From: Isoetes taiwanensis
Taxonomy: Eukaryota > Streptophyta > Lycopodiopsida > Isoetales > Isoetaceae
Assembly (NCBI GenBank): GCA_021234155.1
Contig: JAJEKV010000018.1
Coordinates: forward strand, 19,135,423 to 19,199,422
Direction: 5' to 3'
Length of the DNA: 64,000 nucleotides
Made by a program: the position numbers and the translations under genes. Shown here one piece after another: positions 1 through 9,865 of the stretch. The notes under the pieces were generated by a model. That model was not told the DNA's origin, made no database searches, and worked only from the letters and a program-made list of their open reading frames with translations. The stretch's first letter is position 1; every line of letters starts with the position of its first letter.

Positions 1-297
1 CTAATACCTGCTCATTATCTGTTGAGCAGAATTGAAGCTGTGTTTTCCATTACGTAGCCGATAACAAGTTCTCCAGTTGCCATGTCATAATTTCCTAGAC
101 CAAATGGGATGTGGAGTACATTATGATGCGTGCATAAGATTCTCATCCTTATCGAACTCTTGTGTATAATGTGACAGTTCTTGTTTTTTATTATCCTTAT
201 CAGCCTCTATCAAATACCACCCATATGAGTCTAATAAGGCGGTTATCGAAGTTCGCCTCGATCAACTAAAAGCGTGTGGCCTCAGCGGTACGTCATT

Positions 298-379
298 GAC
301 CAGATATTTGGCATGTAAGGCCTCAGCCCAGCTTTTGGCCCGAGCGGGCTTCGGCTTTGCGTGCCAAATATTTGGTCTC
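298..379. repeat. Imperfect inverted repeat (foldback 1)
   Basis: Arms at 298-322 and 353-379 pair over 25 bases with 4 mismatches. All four are transitions, so they would form G-T wobble pairs in single-stranded form. An inner AGCCC (326-330) / GGGCT (347-351) pair extends the stem. It lies about 525 bp beyond the 3' end of the HUH-type ORF at 904-1605 (minus strand). Confidence 0.8.
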
Positions 380-470
380 AGATGCATAACCTCTACCACA
401 TCATTTTTGTTATCGTCCTTGGCTAGACCAATAACCTTATTTTGTAGAGTGAAGATGGTATGAGGGGGTT

Positions 471-564
471 AATCCCCCTTGAGAACCTGTTATGGCTGAT
501 AAACAGGCAAGCTCGGGAGGGCGAGCATGTTTATCTCAGCCATAACAGGCGAACACGGGGGATT
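471..564. repeat. Long near-perfect hairpin (foldback 2)
   Basis: Inner arms at 486-515 and 522-549 pair almost throughout with a 6-nt loop. An outer pair, AATCCCCC (471-478) with GGGGGATT (557-564), extends the structure to 94 bp. It is much stronger than chance for this base composition and lies about 340 bp past the end of the HUH-type ORF. Confidence 0.85.
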
Positions 565-903
565 GACCTTCTTAACCGGCAGGCAAGCTGTTTCACCCAA
601 ACCTGCACCGACAGCTCCGAGTATCACTCCCGCAGCTCGATTTATCACAGGTTCGGCACTTTCCAGAGCACACAAAGATGAATTCAGCATCTGAATTCAG
701 TCTATTTATCATAGGCTTGGCATCCGAGGCTGAAAGCCTGTTTACCACAGGTTCAGCTGAATTCTGGGGTGACGCTGCCTGTTCTCATGCTGTTAAGTGC
801 CTGTTATGCCCTATCACAGGGCTGCAATCAACGGTAGGCAACAGTTGGATCCGAAAGCCTGCCAGTTAAGGTTGTGTAAAAAACTATGTGTTGCAAGGAG
901 TCA
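565..903. other. Gene-free stretch with repeated short motifs
   Basis: No supported gene. Variants of GCCTGTT and (T)CACAGG recur (for example around 645, 738, 750, 787 and 815) and could form further small stem-loops between foldback 2 and the HUH ORF. Confidence 0.4.
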
Positions 904-1605
904 CTATATTTTAGAGTAATATGTGGCAGTCCGAAACCTACCAGCATGGTACAACATATAATGGAAAGCTTGTGCTATGATATTTCTATTATCAAGAATC
1001 ACCAAATTCTTCACATCTCCAGCCCCGTACAGGGCATATAATTCTTTGCTGATCTTAACCTGCTCGGGACTTACATTGTGCAAATGCACTTTGAAATGCA
1101 GTTTGCCCAGCTCTTTCAAACAATAGCCAACTATCCCTTCAAAACAATGGAGCCTACTTCCTCTGAGGCCTTTATATAAAATCATGGCTCCCGTAGGTCT
1201 ACTATGGTTCCACCCAATAAAAATCTTGATCCTGACATTTATACTCGCTAGTATTTTTGCATGTAACCAAAACACCGCTTGCACATGCAAATGATCTAAA
1301 GAAGATTCTCTCTCGAGTGCTACAACACCAGCTTTGCAGTTTTGCTTCATGAAAACTAGAACTCTGTCATACAACGAAAACGAGTACATCCGCACCTCCA
1401 AACGCAATTGTGACCGATATATCCAGAACTGAAGGGATGCCCACAACCTCTTCTCTTGGTCCCCCTGCAATATCTGCACCCAGGTGCTCTTCAAGCATAC
1501 CCCGACTCCTCCTTCCTCTCCCTCGCCCTCGTTTTGCACCTCCACCCCTCGTGATATATGTGATTCTCTCTCTCTCTCAGCTTCTTTTACATGATCCTGC
1601 TGCAA
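904..1605 (-). CDS. Replitron-like / Rep-type HUH endonuclease (fragment)
   Basis: Open frame of 233 codons. Residues 105-109 read HLHVQ, the His-hydrophobic-His motif with a trailing Gln typical of Rep-class HUH nucleases (motif II). Residues 161-164 read YCLK, matching the single-tyrosine YxxK of motif III: Tyr161 as candidate nucleophile, Lys164 as its helper. The two motifs are about 55 residues apart, as in Rep proteins. A conserved-looking block follows (GAGDVKN, 194-200). Residues 1-40 are low complexity and may not be the true start. The frame stops soon after the nuclease region, and no P-loop helicase is visible, so the element is partial or helicase-free. Rep HUH enzymes nick single-stranded DNA and hold it on tyrosine during rolling-circle-type transposition. 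The family call rests on motifs and recalled resemblance to Replitron proteins. A Helitron Rep (normally two tyrosines) or an endogenous CRESS-type Rep are alternatives. Confidence 0.6.
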   Translation of the reverse strand: MQQDHVKEAERERESHISRGVEVQNEGEGEEGGVGVCLKSTWVQILQGDQEKRLWASLQFWIYRSQLRLEVRMYSFSLYDRVLVFMKQNCKAGVVALERESSLDHLHVQAVFWLHAKILASINVRIKIFIGWNHSRPTGAMILYKGLRGSRLHCFEGIVGYCLKELGKLHFKVHLHNVSPEQVKISKELYALYGAGDVKNLVILDNRNIIAQAFHYMLYHAGRFRTATYYSKI

Positions 1606-1633
1606 ATACTCAAGTCACACGGCTCACAAATTC

Positions 1634-2101
1634 TTACATGTCACCCTCTCCCACGTGAGCCCTTGCCTCGCCCATGTGCGCTCCCTCTAATGGAAGACTT
1701 GCCCCTCCACCTCTACCACCTTGCATCCTACATTTCTCAACTACAGCCCGTGGAAAGAGAAATGGACCACGATCCTCATAGATCACTGATAATTCCCTGC
1801 TTATAGACACAGGCTCTTCCCCACCCCAACTGACCTCCCCAATTGCAGATCCATCTCTCTTATTCCTTAGCCCACCATCTTTACTACTCTCAGGCATCCT
1901 ACCCTGTGCATCGAGACAATGCTGCAACGGCTTCCCCTCACTACTTCTACACTGCAGGCACATAGATTCATCTAAAATGATGTTTTGCACAGCCATCTTG
2001 TGTACTTTCGCTTTCAGTCTGGCTGCCCTATGCATATCTATACCTCTAACAAGAGAGAGCAAAGGAAGCAAAGATGGCAACGTTTCAAACCAGCCAACCA
2101 A
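1634..2101 (-). CDS. Hypothetical ORF upstream of the HUH ORF
   Basis: A 155-codon frame that ends just before the HUH ORF begins, in the same orientation. It is Gly/Arg/Glu-rich towards its end and has a CLQC pair, but no domain I recognise. It could be the N-terminal part of the HUH protein separated by a frame break or intron, or a chance ORF. The interval 2102-2423 holds nothing I can assign. Confidence 0.25.
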   Translation of the reverse strand: MVGWFETLPSLLPLLSLVRGIDMHRAARLKAKVHKMAVQNIILDESMCLQCRSSEGKPLQHCLDAQGRMPESSKDGGLRNKRDGSAIGEVSWGGEEPVSISRELSVIYEDRGPFLFPRAVVEKCRMQGGRGGGASLPLEGAHMGEARAHVGEGDM

Positions 2102-2423
2102 TATCGGCTACTTGTATCAGAAGAAAACACAGATGCGACCTCAGAGCACCAAGGCATAATCAGCCATTTACATGAGTTGCATGAAACCTGCAAGCTGTAG
2201 AGCAGAGCACATGCCAAAACAGATGCCATCCATTCAAGATCTTTGGAGCAGACTCTAGCAGATAAAAGACAGAAACAAATAGCCCACAATAGCAAAGAAA
2301 CCAGACATGGCATCGAAGATCCTACCTGGATTCACCATTCTGGCAGGATGAGGATGGGCGCAGCAGACTCCTTTGCCATTTCAACCGGCATGCAACAAGC
2401 CGTTGTCTTCCAAGGCAGCCCGA

Positions 2424-2581
2424 TGTAACGTTCCTAACCGACATGCCCTTAGCTAACTGGGCAAAACCGTCTAGACATTTATGAGTAGTCGCTTCTACCC
2501 ATTTATGTCGGTGTCTTAGGAACGCCCCACAGGCACATTCAAGGTTCGAATACTCGAGCAATCTACCATGGGCCCGTTATA
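2424..2581 (-). repeat. TRIM 3' LTR
   Basis: 158-bp copy of the terminal repeat. It differs from its partner by several substitutions and a few extra bases near 2550, so the insertion is not recent. Confidence 0.85.
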
Positions 2582-2721
2582 GTCTCTCCCACTAGAACTA
2601 TGATCGTCCTCGAGCATCCAAGGCTATACCATTTTTATGTCATACCATGTCACAATGATTACCAAGTCTTTGCAAATTACCCATGCATATAGGCACCCAT
2701 GGAGACTCGAACTCGAGACCT

Positions 2722-2733
2722 GCTCTGATACCA
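2722..2733 (-). promoter_or_regulatory. tRNA-iMet primer-binding site of the TRIM
   Basis: Reads TGGTATCAGAGC on the minus strand, two bases inside the 5' LTR. This is the usual plant LTR-retrotransposon primer site. Confidence 0.9.
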
Positions 2734-2735
2734 AC

Positions 2736-2887
2736 TGTAATATTCCTAACCGACATGCCCTTAGCCAACTGGGCAAAACCGTCTAGACGTTTATGAGTAG
2801 TCGCTTCTACCCATTTATGTCGGTGTCTCGAGAACGCCCCACATGCACATTCAAGGTTCGCGAGCGATCTACCATGGGCCCGTTACA
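2736..2887 (-). repeat. TRIM 5' LTR
   Basis: 152-bp terminal repeat with intact TGTAAC and ATTACA ends on the minus strand, directly next to the primer-binding site. Confidence 0.85.
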
Positions 2888-3212
2888 CCCAATCATGTGG
2901 CCTATTAGAATTTCCATATCCAGACATTGGATTTGCCCAAAAAAATTCATATAGTTTCCTTCCTTGACATCTATACATCTTTAAGCTGCTCAAATCCCTC
3001 CAAAAATACGAATTCTTATACGATACTCCAAAACCTTGGTCCAAACCATTGTGAGAAGCTCCTCCCACAATACGAAACTCAAATATTGCAGGTTTATTGG
3101 GTACATTGCGAACCAACAAAAAGAAATCTAATCCCTTGTAATTCCCCTCCATTATTCCAATATCAATTCCAATTCCAATTCGTTTTTAATATAGAGGAGG
3201 GTGCCCTTCTTT
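2888..3212. other. Unassigned flank of the TRIM
   Basis: A minus-strand open frame (2883-3152, 89 codons, aromatic-rich) ends at the TRIM. I recognise no family. It may be host or element sequence interrupted by the TRIM. Confidence 0.3.
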
Positions 3213-3425
3213 CAACCACTCCCCTTCAATGGCCCACTTTTTGCCCCTTAATAGCCCACTTTTTACCCTTTCCTAGCTCACTTTTGCCCTTTAATAGCCC
3301 ACCTTTGCCGCATGGTCTATTGATGGGCACTTGTGATCCAATGAAGGTCAATTGTAAGTATTTAGTGGTCCATTGGAGGGCTTTTTGGTAGTCCATTGAA
3401 GGGCATTTGGGGGTCTATTGGTGTC
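3213..3425. repeat. Degenerate foldback of CCCTTCAATGG-type units
   Basis: The left half repeats variants of 'aatagcccactttttgccc' about four times. The right half carries their reverse complements (GTCCATTGAAGGGC and similar), making a loose palindrome around 3320. 3426-3614 is AT-rich with no visible feature. Confidence 0.55.
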
Positions 3426-3689
3426 AAAATTACCATATACAACTTAAAATGTTTATAGCATTCTTTCGATTTGTCGACAAATTGAAAGGACTCGTGCTTA
3501 ATATCAACAATTGAAAGCTAAACTTTGAAATTTCATAATGTTATTTCAAAATAAGAGACTAAAAAACAATAAACCCATAGTAATAAAGTATTTTCGCTTA
3601 AGTGGGCGGTTTATGGAAGGAAGGAAGGAAGAAACTTTTAACGTACACGGAACCCAATCGGGTTATGGGACCAGAACCAACAAAGGGGG

Positions 3690-3862
3690 CATAAGCCCTA
3701 ACAGAACAGAGGGCTGAAGCCCAAAAACAGAACATGGGGTCTAAGCCTTGTTACAACACACAATACAGGGCATGAGCCCTACCAAAACTCGGGAGCTATG
3801 CCCCCTAACAAGTCTCAAATACCAAATACAAAACAAGCGGGCATAAGCCCAGACAAAAGTAA
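3690..3862. repeat. Row of GGGC-N4-GCCC mini-hairpins
   Basis: About six short stem-loops of the form GGGCATAAGCCC or AGGGCTGAAGCCC occur every 25-40 bp in an A-rich background, inside the 3' untranslated part of the non-LTR element. Confidence 0.7.
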
Positions 3863-3917
3863 GCAATAAAAGGAAATCCATCCAAACCACCCCAAAACGG
3901 AGTTGGGACGCCCAGGG

Positions 3918-4229
3918 CTATACAAAAACTGTCCATGGATCCGTCGGCCAATGATCCCGGATAATAGCCTGGCCTCCCCTGTACATAGCCCACTTCCGTT
4001 GCAGTCGAGCTTCGCGGACTCGGCATAATTCTTCCTTTCGTCTGCAGAGCTGGGCAGGGGTAAGGTCTTCCTGGATAGAGAGAGCGGTTCCCTTCAAGTG
4101 GTTGCCATGTCGGAGGATGTGTAGTCTGGACGAGGCATCCCGAAAGCGGACTAGCAAGTGCCGGCGGCCGGGTCGAAACCGCTCCAATCCGGTGGTGCGT
4201 AAAGGACGCTCCCGCCTGCGTATGTGCAT
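3918..4229 (-). CDS. LINE ORF1-like C-terminal domain (partial)
   Basis: 103 codons ending at a stop just upstream of the element's 3' region. The middle reads like the C-terminal part of plant L1-type ORF1/nucleic-acid-binding proteins: VRFRDASSRLHILR, then GTALSIQEDLTPAQL, then a basic REARLQRKWAMYRG stretch. Such proteins bind element RNA. The gene is partial: the upstream frame is broken (another minus frame, 4272-4598, abuts it). Resemblance is by motif order only. Confidence 0.5.
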   Translation of the reverse strand: MHIRRRERPLRTTGLERFRPGRRHLLVRFRDASSRLHILRHGNHLKGTALSIQEDLTPAQLCRRKEELCRVREARLQRKWAMYRGGQAIIRDHWPTDPWTVFV

Positions 4230-4840
4230 TATCGAGTGAAAAACCGGTCCACCTCAACTGTAGCAGGAGTGTCACTCGCCTCTTCCAATCCTACAATACG
4301 TAGGTTCGAGGCCGGGCGGTGTGCTCGTGGTCCATAATTTCGGCTCTGGGATCTTCGCACCGCTTAGCGGGTGGACAATCTGTCGCGGCGCTACCGTGGG
4401 CCTAAGCACCGTAGTATCTTCCCGAGGCATGGCCTGCACGACGGTCGTGCCGGGTGTTCTGATAGACACCGGGTGAAGCATCACCGCGGCTCGCCGACCG
4501 CAGCAGATTCCAAAAGCCGCACCCGGCTCTCTATAGGTAATTGAGCGCATGTCTCGCGGAGAGTGACTGTGAGATTGGACCAGTTTAAGCTTGATCAACC
4601 GTGTCCGGGGGCAAACAAGGGATCCGAAAGCAGCTTATTCGCTCAAGGCCGCGAAACCGAGGAGGCATTGGGGCAGATTGTGCCAGATCGACGCCGGGGC
4701 CCAAAAGAAGGGGCCGCCCGGAGATAGGGCTCTATCGTGGGATCATAGGGCTTACCGATGACAGCAATGCACCGCGGATAAGGTTCTTTGCCTTATGGGT
4801 CTCTCCGCCATACGCTTGATTGTACCCCGGGTCATGCCGA

Positions 4841-5069
4841 GGCTATGGGGTCTCCGGGCCGCAAAAAGCGTGCTCGTAATCCTATTTGGGGACTCGAAAT
4901 CGCTGACTGAGCACCTTTTGGGGCTAGAGAGATTGTAAACCCTAGAGAGAGAAAAGGCTATGGGGTCTCTGGCTGCAAAAAGCGTGCTTAGAATCCAATT
5001 TGGGGACCCAAAATCGCAGTCAGGGCACCTTTTGGGCTAGAGAGAGATTGTGAACCCTAGAGAGAGAAG
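4841..5069. repeat. Two-copy tandem repeat (~115 bp)
   Basis: 4841-4955 and 4956-5069 are about 85-90% alike. Each starts GGCTATGGGGTCTC and ends CCCTAGAGAGAGAA. 5070-5400 holds no gene I can support. Confidence 0.85.
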
Positions 5070-5399
5070 GCAGAAGGGGGCAAATCAAGGGGGTCTATGC
5101 AAGGGCAGTGAGGGCGCGATGTTGAGAGCAATACTGGGACACAAAACAATCCAAAATAATTCAAAGCAATCCAAAACTTGATACCTATGGCCGATGTTGT
5201 AGATGGAAATCTTTGCTGGTCCGAGGCTTGGGCTGGCAACCTCGGAGTAGAACGAAACCAAATCCGATTCTGTATCTTGATGCTAACTCTGGTACGGAGT
5301 TACGTGAGCATGGCCTCGAGGCCTTCAGGGCTTAGGCGCACAGGGCGGCGCCTAGAAAAGGGTAATCCCTTGAAGGAGCAATTCCAGGTTTGTTGAGCA

Positions 5400-6505
5400 G
5401 ATGTCAGATTTGTTGGTTCCTTGTTTGTCCTATGGGCACCCTCCCTAATCTCACATTTTTTTTACGGCCTTGATCGTTCACGCACGTGTGTGTGCTCATT
5501 TTAATTCTGGTCTAGATACCATGTGCTAGATTTTTTTATACTATACAATGGTCCTACGGGGTTAGATCTCAGCCTTTTAATTGATTCAGACCAACATATA
5601 TAAAACTTTACATGTTGAAGATGCATCCACGGCAGCGCCAAGCCTATACACAAGTCAGAAGAAGCAATATATAGTGTTTGAGAAGGAGGAGAGGAGCTTG
5701 GCGCGGCGCCCTCCTCCTTTCCTCCATTTGATAAACTTCGATTTTCTTATTCCTACTTGCATTGATCCTTAATACTTGCCATGGGATCTCTAGTTTCCTT
5801 TTGATCGTCGCTCATCATTTCTAATTCTTAGTTCCAAATTCCCGGTCCTTTTTAGCCAGATTATTATACAAGCTTTTCCGATCCTCCTGTTTTCTATCAT
5901 AATTAATCTTTGAAGGAATCCTTCAAGGTGAGATATATTTCCTTGAATTTTTGAAGGTCAGCTTTTATAGGTGATATTTTTTGTATATCCTTTCGGATGG
6001 ATAGTGAGCTTTTATGGGTGATGGAATGATTTTAAGTATTGAGCGAGCTCTTTTGGGTTGTGAGTTTTTTTGTAGTGTAAAATTGTATGCAATGCTGCTT
6101 GTGGAATGTGTGAATGTTTTTTTTTCCTGTCTCTTCTTATTCTTCTTTTCCTCTTATATTTACGCAAATTTTTCTTCGTGAATATGTGGTTGCTTACTTT
6201 CGATCTTGCTTTTTTGTATCAACAGGTGTTTTTTAGAATATTTATACATCAATATAACAATTACACGGGAGGTGGTGGTAATGGAATTGCCAATAGTGTG
6301 ATGCATTCTTGAAAGTTCTCATTTGTTTCATAGAGAGCTTCCTTATAGCAAAGTGATTTTGAAAAGGTTGTAATGCATTGTTTTACTAAATGAGGAAGGA
6401 TGTCTTTTGTGCTGCAAGTATTTTAGTTTTGGGAAGACGGAGGACAATTCTTATATTCCACAGCTTTTTCCAAGTTCTTATTGTATTCCACATCTTTTAA
6501 CTACT
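5400..6505 (+). promoter_or_regulatory. Upstream and 5'-leader region of the PUF gene
   Basis: About 1.1 kb, T-rich, with no coding evidence. GT and polypyrimidine-AG sites (for example GGTGAGAT near 5930 and TCAACAG near 6225) allow a 5'-UTR intron. I cannot place the transcription start. Confidence 0.4.
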
Positions 6506-9438
6506 ATGGAGCAGGAAGATGAAGACATTGATCAGTTGTTGGATGAGATCCCAAGGGCCACCTCGGCCCCAGTCCCACATGTAGATGAGCTTCAGCGCAT
6601 ATATGGGGTGCCATCAGATAATTGTTACTTTGGTTCATTGGCACAGATTGTCTCAAAACCCTATAAGAATACTGCTGTTTATAAGAACTTTTATAAAGCT
6701 TATCCAGAGCATAAGAAACTCCCTGGATTTTCTGAATCTGGGATGCATAAGAATAATGTGGCAGTGGTGTCAAATCAAATTTCATCATTTTTCAGCGACT
6801 TGACCCTAGATAGCTCAAAGGCAGATGTGCATAAATTTAGACACCATGGGGGATTGAGAATGGAACATGAGAAGTTGGTTGGACAGCAGCATGAGGCTCA
6901 TTCTTGCCAAGATGGTGTTCCTCATTTGGCTTACAATTCCATATCAGATTGTGAAAATAATTTGGCGAAACCCAAGGATCCACTTGATGCAAGTGGACCC
7001 AATGGGATAGTGAATGCTTGCATGGGATCTGCATTAGCAAATTATCGTATGCGGTCTAGATCTGATGGCCAGTTTTCACGTATCGAACCTTATGCTCACT
7101 TGTCTTCTGAGGATTCAGCAGGAGAATCTCTCCTAGGTAGGTTTGAATGTCCAGAGCAATTCTCTTCTACAGGAGGAGAAGGCATTGGCATAGAATCTTT
7201 GCCTCTAGATGGACAATGCTTCATTAGGAATAGAAATGTAGGAGGCATGGCAGGAACAATCTATTCAAATACCCAGCAAGATACTATGGGCGCTAAGGTT
7301 GTAACAAACACGTCACAAGCATCTCACATTCTTCCAAGATCATCCCCCGAACTCTACCTCTCCTATCCAGAGCTTCATGGTCCAGAATTGGATATGGCAG
7401 CTGCCCAGCACATTCAGCAGGCAATTCTCATGCAGCGACATTTGCAATTGAGTCAGCATGTTGAGGGATCTAAAGGAGGCCTTTAAGCAGCTTAATGCAG
7501 CAGCGGTATATTCTGCAGAAGCAAATTCAGGAGTATCAGGTGGCCCAGAAGTATGGATTAAAGCAGGCCTCTTTTGAAGCAGCAGGGACACCATATTTAA
7601 GTACAACAAAAGACACAGCGCATCTTCCTCTCCGTTCCTCCCAGCATCTTCCTCTCTGTTCCTCCTTGGGACTCAACAGGACTCATCAGTTAATGGCAAT
7701 GGATGTGAATTGGGTTGACCAGCAGCCTCAACATTCCAAGAACTTGGAAGCTGTGTGTATGTCACCAATGGTGCAGCTTTGTCCATCTTATGCGCAGGGG
7801 TACTGTAAACAAGGTGATTCATGTCCCTTCTTGCATGCTCAAGGCACCTACCAAGCTAATAAAAGAAGCTCTAACCATAAGGAAAGCTATATGACTCCTA
7901 GTTCTGTGTGGGTCAAGCCAGGATCGATCTGTAGGTCTTTAAGCCCCAATGTTTCACCAGGTGGAATAAGGAAGAAGGGTGGGATAGATTGTAATGAAAT
8001 CCCCAGCGCTGATATTAGTCAGTCATTATCTTTGGGCAATCCCAATCCTAAATCTTTTCCTTTGGACTTGCAATCTTATGCAAGACTAGTTATTGATGAA
8101 AACTTAGGTTCAAGCGTTTCTCCATATTCTCAACATCAACAGCCAAAGTATACCTCACTCAAGGAGGTTGAAGGCCGATTATATTCCATAGCTAAAGACC
8201 AACATGGTTGTCGTTTTTTGCAAAGAAAATTTGAGGAAGGGAATGCTGAAGAGATCCAGCAAATTTTCTATGAGATTATTGACCATATTGTTGACTTGAT
8301 GACTGATCCTTTTGGAAACTACTTGATCCAAAAGCTTCTTGAGGTTTGTACTGAAAAACAACGGTTGGAGATCCTCCAAGTTGTCGCTATTGCTGATGAG
8401 CTAGTAAAGATCTCTTTAAATATGCATGGGTAAGCATTTGAAAGTCTGATTCTTGTTGGTTAGTCTCTATGTTCATGGATAAGTTAATAAGTTAATCTTT
8501 AATCTTGATGATGTAGGACACGAGCAGTTCAGAAGTTGATTGAGACTTTAAGTATGCCTGAGCAGATATCTATGGTCATATCATCCCTAAAAGGAGGAGT
8601 TGTAACACTTATAAAGGACCTCAATGGTAATCATGTTGTCCAACGCTGCTTGCAATATTTAAGTAATGAAGATAGCCAGGTACATTTGAATCAGTTCAAT
8701 TTGCCATTCAGACTTTACTCTAAGTGCGAGGTTCTAATATTCGATGCTTTGTTGCAGTTCATATATGATGCAGCAGTGAAAAATTGTGTTGATATTGCAA
8801 CCCATAGGCATGGATGCTGTGTTCTGCAGAGGTGTGTTGATCGTGCACAAGGATCTCAGAAACATCAGCTTGTAGCAGAGATTGCAGCAAATGCCCTTGC
8901 GCTTTCACAAGATCAATATGGGTATACGCCTTTTGCATCATTCGTTTGCGTTATTTATGCATGAAAGAAGCTTGTTCTAAACCCCTGTTGTGTGCCTCAT
9001 CCAGGAATTACGTTGTCCAGTATGTGCTAAATTTGAATATCCCCTGGGCTTCAATGGAAGTCTTGACACATTTGGAGGGAAATTTTGTCCTCCTCTCTAT
9101 GCAGAAGTTCAGCAGTAATGTAGTTGAAAAATGCCTGAAGCAAGTGGAGGGTGAAGGGCGTGCTTGCATAGTTAATGAGCTCATGACTAGTTCGTTACTG
9201 GACCAGTTACTGCAGGATCCATTTGCGAACTATGTGATTCAGTGTGCTTTAACAAGCACAGAGGTATTAAGTTGATTTCTCATAAGCATTTATCCTGATT
9301 TCAGTGTAACTTTTAAGTTTCTCGTGTTTCTAGGGTGCCTTGCATGCTGTGCTGGTTGATGCCATTCGGCCTCATCTTGCAGCCATACGCAGCAGTCCAT
9401 ATGGGAAGCGGATCTTGTCACGGATAAACATGAAGTAA
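6506..9438 (+). CDS. Pumilio-family (PUF) RNA-binding protein with CCCH finger; frameshifted
   Basis: Cytoplasmic PUF proteins bind mRNA 3' UTRs and repress or destabilise messages. Coding exons: 6506-8429, 8517-8679, 8758-8921, 9005-9263, 9334-9438; all introns are GT-AG (70-87 bp). Start at 6506 (MEQEDEDID) because the preceding in-frame codons look like leader. Eight PUF repeats follow, each visible by its RNA-contact pentad: CRFLQ, NYLIQ, TRAVQ, NHVVQ, CCVLQ, NYVVQ, SNVVE, NYVIQ. A C-terminal cap ends RINMK. Upstream, 7780-7836 encodes CX7CX5CX3H, a CCCH zinc finger. The first frame stops at 7484-7486, and reading resumes one frame over from about 7495 (MQQRYILQKQ). No plausible intron fits the gap, so this is a real frameshift, an assembly error, or two separate proteins. 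The PUF domain itself is intact. Confidence 0.88.
7620..7665 (+). repeat. 23-bp tandem duplication inside the PUF exon
   Basis: CATCTTCCTCTCCGTTCCTCC occurs twice with one change, adding a Leu/Pro/Ser-rich insert between the N-terminal region and the CCCH finger. Confidence 0.7.
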
Positions 9439-9860
9439 GCAGATCCTGTGTGAATTATATACTTCTGATCTTGGCAGTTGATCAGATTCCTCTGATAGCA
9501 ATTTTGTATGTAATCATTGTTAGTGTAATTGGAATGTACATTGCAACATTTGCACCTGTATAATTAGGTGATCCAATTGTCCTCTGGATGAGGAAGATTT
9601 TTTGGCTTGATGAGATCTAGCCAACGCATAAGAACTATAGCTGGTCTGGTTTTACTGTAATCACTGGAATAAGAGCTACAGCCAGACTTGTAGCGGCTAC
9701 CCATTTATCTCTATTAGATGGGTTCAATTGGTTGTATATAAAATCTCTGCCATAAGGGCTGTTACGCAATCTCGTTACATTAGCATAATATATATACAGG
9801 AAATTTACTATGTCCTTCGTCCTATTTCAGTTTTAACATGTTCTTATGGTGCAAGTTCCT
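9439..9860 (+). other. Probable 3' UTR and flank of the PUF gene
   Basis: No coding sequence. Several TGTA-type motifs and AATAA-like signals are present, but I cannot fix the poly(A) site. Confidence 0.4.
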
Positions 9861-9865
9861 GTCGC

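Larger units (their letters stand above)
2424..2887 (-). mobile_element. TRIM (terminal-repeat retrotransposon in miniature)
   Basis: Two direct repeats, 2424-2581 and 2736-2887, start TGTAA and end in GTTATA/GTTACA, giving LTR-like ends TGTAA...TTACA. They flank only about 154 bp. On the minus strand the 5' LTR (2736-2887) is followed after 2 nt by TGGTATCAGAGC, the primer-binding site for initiator tRNA-Met. A purine-rich tract (GTGGGAGAGACT) precedes the other LTR. There is no coding capacity. Flanks CCCGA and CCCAA are a likely 5-bp target duplication with one change. The element must have relied on enzymes from a full-length relative. Confidence 0.88.
3615..4600 (-). mobile_element. Non-LTR retroelement 3' part with (TTCC)n tail
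   Basis: On the minus strand: an ORF1-like coding piece (3918-4229), then a string of small hairpins, then a core GTTCCGTGTACGTTAAAA, then a short TTCC microsatellite (3615-3632). The same core followed by a different microsatellite occurs near 12595, 22832, 40915 and 44560. A shared 3' tail ending in short tandem repeats is typical of LINEs and their dependent SINEs. The 5' boundary is a guess, based on GC-rich sequence up to about 4600. Confidence 0.6.

Noticed and set aside
3805-4275. 156-codon minus-strand ORF
   Set aside because: Overlaps the ORF1-like frame at 3918-4229 in another register. Only the 3918-4229 frame shows recognisable motifs.
6106-6312. ORF with a hydrophobic start, possible signal peptide
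   Set aside because: T-rich leader sequence upstream of the PUF gene; the hydrophobicity is from poly-T composition.
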